Origin: Gloeobacter kilaueensis JS1
GTDB lineage: Bacteria > Cyanobacteriota > Cyanobacteriia > Gloeobacterales > Gloeobacteraceae
Length of the DNA stretch: 64,000 nt
NCBI RefSeq assembly: GCF_000484535.1
Contig: NC_022600.1
Span: 3,472,001-3,536,000 of the forward strand
Direction of reading: 5' to 3'
In this document: positions 7,156 to 15,886 of the stretch, one piece after another
How positions within the stretch are numbered: position 1 is the first letter of the stretch
Layout of the letters: each line of letters begins with the position of its first letter
Made by a program: the position numbers and the translations under genes
The notes under the pieces: generated by a model
Databases searched by the model: none
What the model was told of the DNA's origin: nothing
What the model saw: only the letters and a program-made list of their open reading frames with translations

Positions 7156-8478
7156 ATGTTGATGCGCATAATGGAACTGGCCATTGCCGCAGACGGTGGA
7201 AACTTCCCTTTGAATGAAAGCCTCGATTCTCCTATCGGTCGGCTGTTCGGCGAGCGCTACCGCATCAGCCGCTTCGTCGCCGGTGGCGGCATGGGTAGAG
7301 TCTTTCAGGCGATCGATACGCGCCTTGCCGGCAAGATCGTGGCGATCAAGTTGCTCTCGCTGCAGCTACTGAGCAACCCGCAACTGGCGACCCGCCTGCG
7401 GCAGTGGTTCGAGCAAGAAGCACAACTCAGCGCCATCCTGGGCAAGCACTCGCGGATTATCCAGGTCACAGATTACGGCGTGGATGCAGGCCAGCCGTAC
7501 CTGGTCATGGAGTACCTCGAAGGCCGCAGCCTCAAGCAACTCATCGAGAGCGAGGGCGTGCTCGCCCTTGAGCGGGTCTTAAATCTGGCCGTTCAGATGT
7601 GTGAAGGTCTGCAGTTTGCCCATTCTCTGCAGACGCGGGTGGGCGGACGCCAGCTCAGTGGCGTCATCCACCGCGACATCAAGCCCAGCAACATCTTTGT
7701 CATCGACGAGGGCCGCCTCGGTGAGACGGTCAAGATACTCGATTTTGGCGTCGCCAAGGTAGTAGGCGACGTGCAGGAGACGCTGCACACCCAGTCGGGC
7801 TTTGTCGGCACCCCCCAGTACGCTTCTCCCGAGTTGTTGCGCGGCGAAGCGCTCGACTGCCGCTCCGACATCTACTCGCTCGGGGTCATCCTCTACCAGA
7901 TGCTGACCGCCCGGCTGCCCTTTTCGCCCCAGACCAATTCCTTCGGTGGCTGGTACCACGCCCACAACCACCTGCCGCCCATCGACCTGGGCGCTTTCAG
8001 CCCGGAGGTGCCCGAAGCCTTTGCCCGGACGGTGATGGCCTGCCTGGCCAAAGAGCGCGACGAGCGGCCTGCGACCATGGCCGAGGTGAGCGACCGATTG
8101 CAGGCGGCGATGACCACTCCGACCCTTTTTGCACCCACTTCCCCGGCAGAAGACTGGCGGCAGGTGATCCTCTCCGAACAGCCGATCGCCCTGCCTGCCA
8201 CGGTTCCGTCTGAGCCGGACACCCCCAAAAAGCCCACCGCCGGGCGCAGGCACCTGGCTTGGCGGATGATCCTCCTGGCTGCCCTCGCGGCTCTGGTGGT
8301 GCTATTACTGCAAGCTGCGCTCTCCCACCGCCCGATCGGTCTCTTCCAGAGCGTTCACCATCAGGGCGATGCCTGCTGGGCGCGGGCGATCGTTTCGAGC
8401 ATTCCCCGCGCCTTGCTGAGGGTTTCCTCGTACTCGACGAGTGGAACAGAATCGGCTACCAGCCCCGCCCCGGCCTGA
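7156..8478 (+). CDS. membrane-anchored Ser/Thr protein kinase
   Basis: 440 residues. A complete Hanks-type kinase domain spans about 33-320: glycine loop Gly-Gly-Gly-Met-Gly (43-47), catalytic Lys65, His172-Arg-Asp174, Asp196-Phe-Gly198, Gly-Thr-Pro-x-Tyr-x-Ser-Pro-Glu in the activation segment and Asp-Ile-Tyr-Ser. A linker and one membrane helix (about 370-388) follow. Bacterial kinases of this layout usually continue into an external sensor domain; here only about 50 residues remain, and the last ~39 codons are antisense to trpE. The tail therefore looks truncated or shifted. A GGAGGAGCAGGAG stretch precedes the ATG. Targets are unknown. Confidence 0.9.
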   Translation: MLMRIMELAIAADGGNFPLNESLDSPIGRLFGERYRISRFVAGGGMGRVFQAIDTRLAGKIVAIKLLSLQLLSNPQLATRLRQWFEQEAQLSAILGKHSRIIQVTDYGVDAGQPYLVMEYLEGRSLKQLIESEGVLALERVLNLAVQMCEGLQFAHSLQTRVGGRQLSGVIHRDIKPSNIFVIDEGRLGETVKILDFGVAKVVGDVQETLHTQSGFVGTPQYASPELLRGEALDCRSDIYSLGVILYQMLTARLPFSPQTNSFGGWYHAHNHLPPIDLGAFSPEVPEAFARTVMACLAKERDERPATMAEVSDRLQAAMTTPTLFAPTSPAEDWRQVILSEQPIALPATVPSEPDTPKKPTAGRRHLAWRMILLAALAALVVLLLQAALSHRPIGLFQSVHHQGDACWARAIVSSIPRALLRVSSYSTSGTESATSPAPA

Positions 8479-9857
8479 ATCGTCGCCTGATTATTGGCAA
8501 CTACCAGAGTCCGAATCGTGATGGCCGTATTGAGCTGGCCGTCGAAGCTGTAGTAGCCGTAGGCTCCGGCGTAAGGACCGCGCCAGAAAGGTTCCAGCTC
8601 GTAGATAATCTCCATCGCCCGGATTTTGGGCGCGCCGCTCACGGTCCCGGCAGGAAAAGTCGCCTTTAACAACTCCCAGGCCCGCGCCCCCTCCCGCAGT
8701 TCGCCCGTCACATTCGAGACGATGTGCATGACGTGGGAGTAGCGCTCGATCGTGAGCAGTTCATCGACCTGCACCGTTCCCGGCTTGCAGACGCGCCCGA
8801 GGTCGTTGCGGCCCAGATCGACCAGCATGACGTGCTCGGCCACCTCCTTTGGATCGGCGAGCAGGTCTTTTTCGAGCCACTGGTCCTCTTCGTCGTCGAG
8901 GCCCCGGCGGCGGGTACCGGCGATCGGCCTGAGGGTGGCAAGGGCTCGCCCCTCGCGCCGGTCGAGGCGGACCATCACCTCGGGGCTGGAGCCGACGATC
9001 TGAAAGTCGCCGAAGTTGTAGTAGGCCATGTAGGGCGAAGGGTTGATCACCCGCAAGGTGCGATAAAGGTCGAAGCTCTCGCCCCGGTAGGCTGTGGCGA
9101 AGCGCTGGGCCAGCACGACCTGAAAGATGTCACCGGCGCGGATGTACTCGCGGGCGCGCTCGACGGCGCTGCAGAACTCCTCGCGGCTGAAGTTGCTCGT
9201 AGGGCTTACCGGGGCCGCCGTCCATTCGAGGCTGAGGGGCCGGGCCTTCGCCGACGGTCTGGACAGGCGCTCCACCAGCGCGTCCACCCGTTCGCTCGCC
9301 TCCTGGTAGGCACTTTGCGCGTCCTGTTCGCGCAGGTCGGCGTAGGCCACCACCCAGATCTTGCGCTTGATCTGATCGAATATAAGAAGCGAATCGATCT
9401 GCATCCAGAAGCCGTCCGGCAGAGCGGCGGGCTCAGCGTGGACCGGCACCGAGGGTTCGATCCAGCGGATCAGTTCGTACCCCCAGTAGCCAAAGAGCCC
9501 CCCGATCCCGGCGGGCAACTCCGGCAGGTGAACCGGGTGATAAGGCTCCAAACAGCGATCGAGGACCACAAACGGATCGCCCCGGTGCAAAATTTTGTGC
9601 CCGTCGCGAAACACCTGCTCGCAGGTGTCGCCGCGCGCCGAGAGCGTCCAGAGGGGTTCACAGCCTAAAAAGCTATAACGGCCCAACCGCTCGCCGCCTT
9701 CTACCGATTCGAGCAAAAAGCTCTGCTGCGCCTCCGCACAGACTCTGTACCAGGCGGAGACAGGCGTCTCGAGATCGGCGAGGATCTCGCGGTAGACAGG
9801 AATAAAGTTTCCTTCGGCTGTTAGCTGGGCAAAGCGCTCAAAATCCGGTGCGACCAT
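8361..9857 (-). CDS. trpE: anthranilate synthase component I
   Basis: 498 residues from the ATG at 9857, preceded by GGGAGGGGAGC; the open frame extends further upstream but that part overlaps the divergent YciI gene. The Leu-Leu-Glu-Ser motif (48-51) marks the tryptophan feedback site of TrpE. The chorismate-binding half carries the family signatures around 'Ile-Ala-Gly-Thr-Arg-Arg-Arg-Gly', 'Asp-Leu-Gly-Arg-Asn-Asp-Leu-Gly-Arg', 'Pro-Ala-Gly-Thr-Val-Ser-Gly-Ala-Pro-Lys' and 'Gly-Ala-Tyr-Gly-Tyr'. It makes anthranilate from chorismate with the TrpG glutaminase, which is not adjacent. Its 3' end overlaps the kinase gene tail to tail by 118 bases. Confidence 0.93.
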   Translation of the reverse strand: MVAPDFERFAQLTAEGNFIPVYREILADLETPVSAWYRVCAEAQQSFLLESVEGGERLGRYSFLGCEPLWTLSARGDTCEQVFRDGHKILHRGDPFVVLDRCLEPYHPVHLPELPAGIGGLFGYWGYELIRWIEPSVPVHAEPAALPDGFWMQIDSLLIFDQIKRKIWVVAYADLREQDAQSAYQEASERVDALVERLSRPSAKARPLSLEWTAAPVSPTSNFSREEFCSAVERAREYIRAGDIFQVVLAQRFATAYRGESFDLYRTLRVINPSPYMAYYNFGDFQIVGSSPEVMVRLDRREGRALATLRPIAGTRRRGLDDEEDQWLEKDLLADPKEVAEHVMLVDLGRNDLGRVCKPGTVQVDELLTIERYSHVMHIVSNVTGELREGARAWELLKATFPAGTVSGAPKIRAMEIIYELEPFWRGPYAGAYGYYSFDGQLNTAITIRTLVVANNQATIQAGAGLVADSVPLVEYEETLSKARGMLETIARAQQASP

Positions 9858-9911
9858 TGCTCCCCTCCCCGGTCTCCCGATAGTAGCGCAGCCCCGTGGC
9901 ACAATCGAACT

Positions 9912-10181
9912 ATGGCCAAGTATGTTCTTACCGGCACCTACTGCCCGGACGTGCTCGAAAAGCGTGCTCCTTACCGTGAGGCGCACCTGGGCCGCCTCGC
10001 TGGGCTGAAGGCGGCGGGCAAGGTGATCACGATCGGCCCCACCCGCGACCTGACCCGCGTCTTTGGCGTCTACGAGACCGATTCGGAGGCAGAGGCGCGC
10101 GAACTCATCGAGTCCGACCCCTACTGGCAGCACCAGATCTGGACGAGCTACGAGCTATTCGAGTGGATTCAGGCTTTTTGA
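9912..10181 (+). CDS. YciI-like small protein
   Basis: 89 residues with the YCII-related fold pattern: an opening beta strand, Arg-x-x-His-Leu-x-x-Leu (the conserved His region near residue 25), a Gly-Pro-Thr-Arg segment, and a closing Asp-Pro-Tyr followed by a Trp-rich end. YciI proteins are small ferredoxin-like-fold proteins, some with dehalogenase or ring-processing activity, most uncharacterised. It diverges from trpE with a 54-base gap that must hold both promoters. Confidence 0.8.
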   Translation: MAKYVLTGTYCPDVLEKRAPYREAHLGRLAGLKAAGKVITIGPTRDLTRVFGVYETDSEAEARELIESDPYWQHQIWTSYELFEWIQAF

Positions 10182-10197
10182 AGCTTGCTCGTAACCA

Positions 10198-10224
10198 CAA
10201 AAAACCCGCCTCCAGGAGGCGGGT
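10198..10224 (-). terminator. intrinsic terminator of the 10249-10887 gene
   Basis: A near-perfect G+C-rich inverted repeat (10204-10213 with 10215-10224; in practice an eight-bp stem with a five-base loop) is followed on the minus strand by six T (complement of 10198-10203). It begins 25 bases after the stop codon of the minus-strand gene. The convergent YciI gene may use the same hairpin, but lacks a T-run on its side. Confidence 0.85.
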
Positions 10225-10248
10225 GGGTGGGTCTAGATTTTGAACAAA

Positions 10249-10887
10249 CTAGTAGCGCAGCGAAAGGGGCGCTTCGAGACGGAGATCAATTGGGCTGTTG
10301 TCATCGACGACAACCACCTGGGGAGCGGTGACGTTGCCGATTGCCGCACCGCCTACGCCGCCTGCGATCGCACCGAGGCCCGGATTACCGAGTGCCCAGC
10401 CGAGCAACGCACCGCCCGCCGCACCGATAGCCGCGTCACCGGCAATCTTGCCGCCACCCTGGTAGCGCGGATCCTTGACGTCCTTAAGGGTCTTGGAGGA
10501 GGCGCGCAGGGTGTAGAAGCGGCCATTGATGTTGGCCGAATCGGCAAAGAAGCGCAGACCGCCCTTGGCCGGACGGAAGGTGCCGCGCACTTCGCTACCT
10601 GCTGGTAGAGCGACGTTGCCGTTGCCGTCGTAGACGTCTTCGGCGACGATCAGCGAGTAGGGGTAGCTCTTATCGGTGTTGAGGTACAGCGTGCCCTGAT
10701 CGGTAGTCGGTGCTACCGAAATGGTGGTACCAGGGGCCAGCCTTGCCACACCCAGGTTGAACTGGCGGCTGTTGTTGTTGCCGCGATTGTATTCGTAGTC
10801 TGAATACTGTTGCGCCTGCACGGGCAAGAAAGCGCCGGTGGCACTCACCAGACCCACGACCGCGAGGGATAACAGTGACCGATTCAT
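10249..10887 (-). CDS. secreted glycine-zipper protein, function unknown
   Basis: 212 residues. Signal peptide at 1-25 (cleavage after Val-Gln-Ala). The mature part starts with a short Gln/Asn/Tyr-rich segment, then a beta-rich domain with a 'Leu-Pro-Ala-Gly-Ser-Glu-Val-x-Gly' element near 95-103, a glycine zipper (about 150-185) that could insert into a membrane, and a tail ending Leu-Glu-Ala-Pro-Leu-Ser-Leu. The plan matches the 466-1071 product. GGGAGGAAGAGT provides a good ribosome site. The strong terminator suggests a highly transcribed monocistronic unit. Function unknown; an envelope-associated role is inferred. Confidence 0.78.
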   Translation of the reverse strand: MNRSLLSLAVVGLVSATGAFLPVQAQQYSDYEYNRGNNNSRQFNLGVARLAPGTTISVAPTTDQGTLYLNTDKSYPYSLIVAEDVYDGNGNVALPAGSEVRGTFRPAKGGLRFFADSANINGRFYTLRASSKTLKDVKDPRYQGGGKIAGDAAIGAAGGALLGWALGNPGLGAIAGGVGGAAIGNVTAPQVVVVDDNSPIDLRLEAPLSLRY

Positions 10888-10968
10888 ACTCTTCCTCCCA
10901 AAATTTGGTGGATGGGAATGCTCACGAAACCAGCCTTCTTTTAGTCCTAGACTAGCCTGGGACAGGCA

Positions 10969-10985
10969 TTGGGGGATCCCCCCAA
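10969..10985. promoter_or_regulatory. G/C palindrome upstream of the secreted protein gene
   Basis: TTGGGGG-AT-CCCCCCAA is an almost perfect inverted repeat about 82 bases upstream of the 10887 start. A second small inverted repeat, TAGTC/GACTA, lies between it and the gene near 10932-10944. Position and symmetry suggest an operator, but no regulator is identifiable. Confidence 0.35.
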
Positions 10986-11081
10986 CGGTCGAAGTTAGCT
11001 GGTCTGTACATCCTTATCCTAGTCGAGCTGCCCACCCGTCCATAGGCTGATCGTTGCAATCTTCGCTGCGCTTAACAGTAC

Positions 11082-12182
11082 TTACCGGGGCAGGGGATCG
11101 CGCTCCGGCGCTGTGCCGTTGTTCTCGGGGGCGGGCAGATTAAAGACGCGCCGGAACACCTTTTCGACCTTGTAACCGGAGTCGATCGTCTCAAGCGGAT
11201 CTTTGCGCAGGCGATGGCGCAGACACAGCACGATGATTCGCTCGATGTCCTGGGCAGTGACACTGGCGCGTCCCTCGAAGGCAGCGAGGGCGCGGGCGGC
11301 GTTGTTGGCGACGATATCGCCCCGCAGGCCGTCTACGTTTAACTCCGAGCAGACTTCAGAAATCTGCAGGCGCAGCGGGTAGGGCACTTCGGTTTTTTTG
11401 AGCAGTTGCTGGGCTTTGAGGATACGCCGGGACAATTCCTGTTGGGCTTTGCGGTGGGCGAGGGCAAAGCGCTGGGGGTTGCTGTCGAACTCGCTGCGCT
11501 GCTGGACAATCTGCACCCGCAGCTGGGGATCTCTGACAGTCCGCACCTCGGCGTGCATCGCAAAGCGATCGAGCAGCTGGGGCCGCAGTTCGCCTTCTTC
11601 GGGGTTGCCCGAGCCCACCAGGACGAAGCGGGCCGGGTGGCGCACCGAGATCCCCTCGCGCTCGACGGTGTTCCAGCCCATCGCCGCCGAATCGAGCAGC
11701 ACATCGACCAGATGATCGTCGAGCAGATTCACCTCATCGACGTAGAGGATGCCCCGGTTCGCCCGCGCTAAAAGCCCCGGCTCGAACGCCCTGGTGCCCT
11801 CGGAGAGCGCTTTCTCGATATCGATCGTCCCACAGACCCGGTCCTCGGTGGCCCCGAGGGGCAGATCGACCATCTGGACCTGGCGGCGCTCGATGGGCAG
11901 CGCTTCTCCCGCCAGCTTGCGCACGCGCACCTCGTCGCTCATCAGATCGGCGTTGTGGGGATCGCTGTTGTAGGGATCGCCCGCCACCACTTCGATTTCA
12001 GGCAGCAGTTCGGCGAGGGCCCGCACGGTGGTCGATTTGCCGGTGCCCCGGTCGCCCATGATCATCACCCCACCCAACCGGGGATCGATAACGTTGAGGA
12101 TGAGGGCCAGCTTCATCTCTTCCTGGCCGACGATGGCCGTAAAAGGAAAAACCGGTCGGCGACCACGGTCGGCTACAGCCAC
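11082..12182 (-). CDS. chlI: magnesium chelatase ATPase subunit ChlI
   Basis: 366 residues, AAA+ ATPase. Walker A Gly-Asp-Arg-Gly-Thr-Gly-Lys-Ser-Thr (43-51), Walker B with Ile-Leu-Tyr-Val-Asp-Glu-Val (145-151), and sensor and arginine-finger regions in the usual order. ChlI forms a hexameric ring with ChlD and drives ChlH to insert Mg2+ into protoporphyrin IX, the first committed step of chlorophyll synthesis. The Cys-containing segment 'Arg-Val-Cys-Gly-Thr-Ile-Asp' near 115-121 is the one linked to thioredoxin control in plastid ChlI. Start is a GTG. It lies 47 bases downstream of the M50 protease gene on the same strand. Confidence 0.95.
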   Translation of the reverse strand: MAVADRGRRPVFPFTAIVGQEEMKLALILNVIDPRLGGVMIMGDRGTGKSTTVRALAELLPEIEVVAGDPYNSDPHNADLMSDEVRVRKLAGEALPIERRQVQMVDLPLGATEDRVCGTIDIEKALSEGTRAFEPGLLARANRGILYVDEVNLLDDHLVDVLLDSAAMGWNTVEREGISVRHPARFVLVGSGNPEEGELRPQLLDRFAMHAEVRTVRDPQLRVQIVQQRSEFDSNPQRFALAHRKAQQELSRRILKAQQLLKKTEVPYPLRLQISEVCSELNVDGLRGDIVANNAARALAAFEGRASVTAQDIERIIVLCLRHRLRKDPLETIDSGYKVEKVFRRVFNLPAPENNGTAPERDPLPR

Positions 12183-12220
12183 GGCAGGATACCTGTTAAT
12201 TGAACGGCTCCAATTCTAAC

Positions 12221-12249
12221 GCCTTGGCCTCAGCCCCCGAGGCCAAGGC
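12221..12249. repeat. 11-bp inverted repeat at the 3' end of the M50 protease gene
   Basis: GCCTTGGCCTC (12221-12231) and GAGGCCAAGGC (12239-12249) flank a seven-base loop. The right arm includes the last codons of the protease and the loop contains its stop. On the minus strand no T-run follows, so it is not a canonical terminator; it may slow or process the transcript before chlI. Confidence 0.6.
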
Positions 12250-13771
12250 GCAGGGCAATCTGGGGCGAAAGGGGCAGCAAGATTGCCGCCATCGCAAACA
12301 GTGCCAGGATGGCAAGCGCGTCGCGCCGACTGTCGGTTTCGCTCAATTCGTTGAGGCAGGGCCGCTCTGGGGTGCGGGCAAACAGGAGCACCACCACCGC
12401 CCAGTAGAGATACTGGGGCACAAAAAGACCGATAAAGCCTAACAACACAAGGGCGACGATGCCAGTGATCCGCGCAGTCCGGCGACCATAAACCGCCTGG
12501 ACGATCCGGCCTCCGTCGAGCTGACCGGCGGGCAGCAGACTGAGGGCAGTAATCTGCAGACCGACCAGGCCAATCACCGCAAAAGGATGCAGGTCGATGA
12601 ACTGGCCTTTTGCTATCGGTCCTAACAGTACCCGGACCAGGATGCCCGCCAGCACGTTCAGGCTATCCGGAGCGATCGTGAGCGGCCCCTGGGTGGCGAT
12701 CACGCTCGACAGCAGCAGGCCCACCAGCAAAAAGGCGAGGGAGACGAGGCCACCCACCGCCGGACCGGCGAAGGCGATGTCAAAGAGGGCGCGGCGGCTG
12801 GGCGGAGGCGAATCGATGCGCGTCAGCGAACCGAAGGTACCGGGAAAGACGGCAAAGCCCGAGGGCGGCACCGGAAAGGGCGTGAGCAAGGGCAGAAAAA
12901 AGGCGGCACTTAGGCGCACGCCGTAGCGCTTTGCCTGCCAGCGGTGGCCCACTTCGTGGGCAAAAAGGGTAAAGAGCACGCCCCCTGCCATGGGCAGACC
13001 CTGGAGCAACCCGGCGGGCGAGAACGGGTTGACGTTGTTGGGTATACAGATGAGCAACACCGCGAGAAACATCAAGACCAGCAGCGCCGCTGTAAAGGCA
13101 GCCGGCACCTTGCGCCCCTGAAACGGATCGCGCTCGGTGGGCATGACCAGCACCGTCGGTCGGTTCTCCTCGTCGGCGAGCAAATACAGCTGGTAGCGCT
13201 CGCCAAAGAGGGCGTGCAGCTTTTCGCTCAGCGTCCGAAAGACCAGTTCCGTCTCGCCCCGCAGGTTGCCCTTATAAAGAATACCCTGGCGAAAAGGTAC
13301 CGACTCGGTAGCAAAAAAAGTGTCGATGCCGAAGATGCCCTGCAGTTGCTCGCGATCCGGGTCGGGGATGGCGACCGCCTCCTCCAGTTCAAGCAGCAGC
13401 GCCGAGGGCTGTACCGGTTGCTCGCCATCCTGGCTATCACTGGCTGCCTGACGGCGCGCCTCCAGTTCGGCCCGGTAGCGCTCGCGCAACTGCTTTTCTT
13501 GATCGCTCGCCGCCGCCCGCAATAGCCGCCCCACCCAGATGTAGCCGCCGGTGGTGGCAATCAAGATCACAATCAAGATGCCGAAGTTGATCTGAACATT
13601 GGTCCAGAACAGGGCGAACAGGCCAATCCAGGGCAGGTAGAGAATTGCCGCCTGCAACCAGGCGAGGATACCGACCCGCCCCGCCCGGCGCGCCCGCACA
13701 AAACCCCAGCCCAGGAAGGCAAAGCTGCCCAGGATAAGCAATGTAGGGATGAGCAAGGCGGAGGTGTTCAC
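12230..13771 (-). CDS. M50 site-2-protease family membrane metalloprotease
   Basis: 513 residues. Two helices at the N-terminus, a cytoplasmic domain (about 75-235) and then a multi-span protease core. The zinc site is His-Glu-Val-Gly-His (about 271-275), with the distal Leu-Asp-Gly-Gly-Arg near 416-420 giving the third ligand. The order and the long soluble N-terminal domain resemble the EGY/cyanobacterial S2P-like proteins rather than RseP (no PDZ domain seen). Such proteins cut membrane-embedded substrates; in plastids EGY proteins affect chloroplast development. It precedes chlI on the same strand, so a link to pigment regulation is possible but unproven. Confidence 0.87.
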   Translation of the reverse strand: MNTSALLIPTLLILGSFAFLGWGFVRARRAGRVGILAWLQAAILYLPWIGLFALFWTNVQINFGILIVILIATTGGYIWVGRLLRAAASDQEKQLRERYRAELEARRQAASDSQDGEQPVQPSALLLELEEAVAIPDPDREQLQGIFGIDTFFATESVPFRQGILYKGNLRGETELVFRTLSEKLHALFGERYQLYLLADEENRPTVLVMPTERDPFQGRKVPAAFTAALLVLMFLAVLLICIPNNVNPFSPAGLLQGLPMAGGVLFTLFAHEVGHRWQAKRYGVRLSAAFFLPLLTPFPVPPSGFAVFPGTFGSLTRIDSPPPSRRALFDIAFAGPAVGGLVSLAFLLVGLLLSSVIATQGPLTIAPDSLNVLAGILVRVLLGPIAKGQFIDLHPFAVIGLVGLQITALSLLPAGQLDGGRIVQAVYGRRTARITGIVALVLLGFIGLFVPQYLYWAVVVLLFARTPERPCLNELSETDSRRDALAILALFAMAAILLPLSPQIALRLGLGG

Positions 13772-13862
13772 CTCTCCATTGTGTCCACAGGTTGCGAGAA
13801 TACTTCAAAGATCCGCCAAAAACTTTGTGGCAGGATAGTGCTTCCAGAACAAAGACGATCCA

Positions 13863-14987
13863 ATGGCGCAAGTCTACGACTGTGCAGTGATCGGTGCCGG
13901 TCCGGGCGGTGGAGCGACAGCCTACCACCTGGCCCGGCGCGGCTACCGGGTGCTGGTACTCGAAAAAGAATCTCTGCCCCGCTACAAGCCCTGTGGCGGC
14001 GGCGTCTCCCCGGCGGTAGCCGAGTGGTTCGACTTTGACTGGTCACCGGCCATCGCCACCTACGTCGATACAATCCGCTACACCTGGCAGATGGAGGAGC
14101 GCGTCGATGCGCCGCTGGAACTGGAGCGACCGATCTGGATGGTCCGGCGCGACAGCTTCGATCACTTCTTGATTAAAAAGGCCGTCGCCCAGGGAGCCGA
14201 GCTGCGCACCGCCTGCCCGCTTACCGCCCTTGAGCGTCGGGGCGATCGCTGGGAGCTGACAACTTCCGCAGGCTCCTTCACCAGCCGCTACCTGGTGGCC
14301 GCCGACGGTGCCAAAGGACCGACGGCCCGCTGGCTGGGCCTTGAAAAGCGGGCGATACTTATCGGCGGAGCGATCGAAGTCGAGATCGTCGCTCCGGTTC
14401 CCGAGCCGAACGTGGCGCACTTCGAGTTTGCCCTCGTCAAAGACGGTTATCTCTGGAACTTTCCAAAGGACAATGCCCACTCGATCGGCATCGGTAGCTT
14501 CGGCCACCGCAAGGTCGATCTCAAGACACCCCTCGCCCGCTACGTCGAATCTTTTGGCCTCTCGCTCGCGGGCGTTACCCTCCATGGTCACCCCCTGCTG
14601 CTCTGGCGGGGTCCGTCGCGGCTGCACACCGAGGGGGCGATCCTCTGCGGCGAGGCTGCCGGGATCGTCGATCCGTTCACTGCCGAAGGCATCCGCCCGT
14701 CGCTTTACACGGGCGTGCAGGCTGCCGGGGCGATTGCTGCCGCCCTGGCGGGTGAGCCGAATGCGCTGGAGCGCTACAGCGAGCAGATCAAACGCGAGTG
14801 GGGCGAGGACCTGCGCTGGGCGGAGCGGCTCGCTCAGGTGTTTTATGCCTTTCCGCGCATCGCCTACCGCGTCGGCGTCCAGCAGCCCTCCGCCACCCGC
14901 ACGATGGGTAAAATTCTCTCAGGCTCACTGCGCTACCGCGACGTGGCCGAACGGGCGATCCGGCGGCTGGTGGGCCACAGGCGCTAG
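13863..14987 (+). CDS. geranylgeranyl-reductase-family flavoprotein
   Basis: 374 residues. FAD-binding Rossmann motif Gly-Ala-Gly-Pro-Gly-Gly-Gly (11-17), the 'Pro-Arg-Tyr-Lys-Pro-Cys-Gly-Gly-Gly' segment near 40-48 typical of geranylgeranyl reductases, and the second FAD motif 'Cys-Gly-Glu-Ala-Ala-Gly-x-x-Asp-Pro' near 262-271. The family reduces the geranylgeranyl chain of chlorophyll or archaeal lipids, or other prenyl and aromatic substrates. It is shorter than, and only family-level similar to, ChlP, so I do not assign chlP. The next gene starts 16 bases later and is likely co-transcribed. Confidence 0.85.
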   Translation: MAQVYDCAVIGAGPGGGATAYHLARRGYRVLVLEKESLPRYKPCGGGVSPAVAEWFDFDWSPAIATYVDTIRYTWQMEERVDAPLELERPIWMVRRDSFDHFLIKKAVAQGAELRTACPLTALERRGDRWELTTSAGSFTSRYLVAADGAKGPTARWLGLEKRAILIGGAIEVEIVAPVPEPNVAHFEFALVKDGYLWNFPKDNAHSIGIGSFGHRKVDLKTPLARYVESFGLSLAGVTLHGHPLLLWRGPSRLHTEGAILCGEAAGIVDPFTAEGIRPSLYTGVQAAGAIAAALAGEPNALERYSEQIKREWGEDLRWAERLAQVFYAFPRIAYRVGVQQPSATRTMGKILSGSLRYRDVAERAIRRLVGHRR

Positions 14988-15003
14988 GAGTCAATATTTT
15001 CCC

Positions 15004-15771
15004 TTGAACGAATTCACCTACCACCTGCAGATTATCGGCCACCCGCAGAGTGGCCGCTCGACGTTTCTAGCCGCCTCCTACTACCGCGCCCGCGAATTGT
15101 TGCGCAGTCTGGGCAAGGCGAGCCTCAGCCTCAGTTGCACCGATCAGGCGAGCCGTGAATTTATCGATCGGATCCTCTCGCACGTGCGGGTCAACGGCGA
15201 CTACCCGAAGCTGAGCGGCTGCCCCGACACCCTGCGCCTGCACTTCTACAACCTGCACGCGCCCACCCGGCTTTTTGGCGAGCGCGAGATCGCTGTCTGC
15301 TACTGGATCTGGCACAAACTCTCCCTCCCAGATAGCAGCGCAGCGCTTCCAGACGCCGACGGCAGTTGTCTATTTATCGACGCCGCGCAGCTGATGGACG
15401 ACATTGCCTACCGGGCAAAGCTCGACGAACTTACCGGGGTTGCCCTATCTATCGCCCAGAAAGCGCACCGCCGTCCCCATCCGTTTGCGATCGTGCTCAC
15501 CAAGTGCGATCTGTTGGGGCAGATGACCCCGGCCCTGCGCCGGGTGCTCAACCGGGAACTGATTCCACTCACCGAGGCTCTAGCCCGCAGCGAAAGCCTG
15601 CACCAGGTCTTCTTCTCGTCGCTTGCGATCGGCGTTGTCCCCAATACGCAGCGCTACTTTCTCCTCTCCAGCGACAGTGCTGCCGCTCCCCTCTGGCTGA
15701 TGGACACCATTCACCCCCTCAACCAAGCACCGCTCAACGTCGATCTCGACCAGTTGCTCAATGCCCGGTAG
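15004..15771 (+). CDS. GTPase-like protein with altered P-loop
   Basis: 255 residues from a TTG at 15004, placed by TAGGAG ten bases upstream; the open frame continues leftward only as a shadow of the preceding gene. The N-terminal strand leads into Gly12-His-Pro-Gln-Ser-Gly17-Arg18-Ser-Thr, a Walker A loop whose invariant lysine is arginine. A G4-like Thr166-Lys-Cys-Asp169 follows the strand 'Ala-Ile-Val-Leu', so guanine specificity is plausible. The layout resembles the 'double-GTPase' (DO-GTPase) proteins found beside conflict or effector systems. Whether it hydrolyses GTP is doubtful because of Arg18. Probably co-transcribed with the flavoprotein upstream. Confidence 0.65.
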   Translation: MNEFTYHLQIIGHPQSGRSTFLAASYYRARELLRSLGKASLSLSCTDQASREFIDRILSHVRVNGDYPKLSGCPDTLRLHFYNLHAPTRLFGEREIAVCYWIWHKLSLPDSSAALPDADGSCLFIDAAQLMDDIAYRAKLDELTGVALSIAQKAHRRPHPFAIVLTKCDLLGQMTPALRRVLNRELIPLTEALARSESLHQVFFSSLAIGVVPNTQRYFLLSSDSAAAPLWLMDTIHPLNQAPLNVDLDQLLNAR

Positions 15772-15886
15772 GGCTAAGTGTGCCAGACCGGGACACTTTA
15801 AATATTTGACCCGTCGCCGCGAACAAAGAGGAAGTACAAGCGCTAGCATGTCTGCGAGAGCCTCATAGGGTTCAGAAGACTCGTTT

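Noticed and set aside
7029-7217. Plus-strand ORF of 62 codons in the kinase leader
   Set aside because: No Shine-Dalgarno, Cys/Arg-rich composition and overlap with the kinase start; better explained as untranslated leader.
8724-9668. Long plus-strand ORF inside trpE
   Set aside because: Antisense to the strongly conserved chorismate-binding domain; such mirror frames are common in GC-rich DNA.
12221-12249. Rho-independent terminator between the protease gene and chlI
   Set aside because: The stem is good but there is no T-run on either strand, so I list it only as an inverted repeat.
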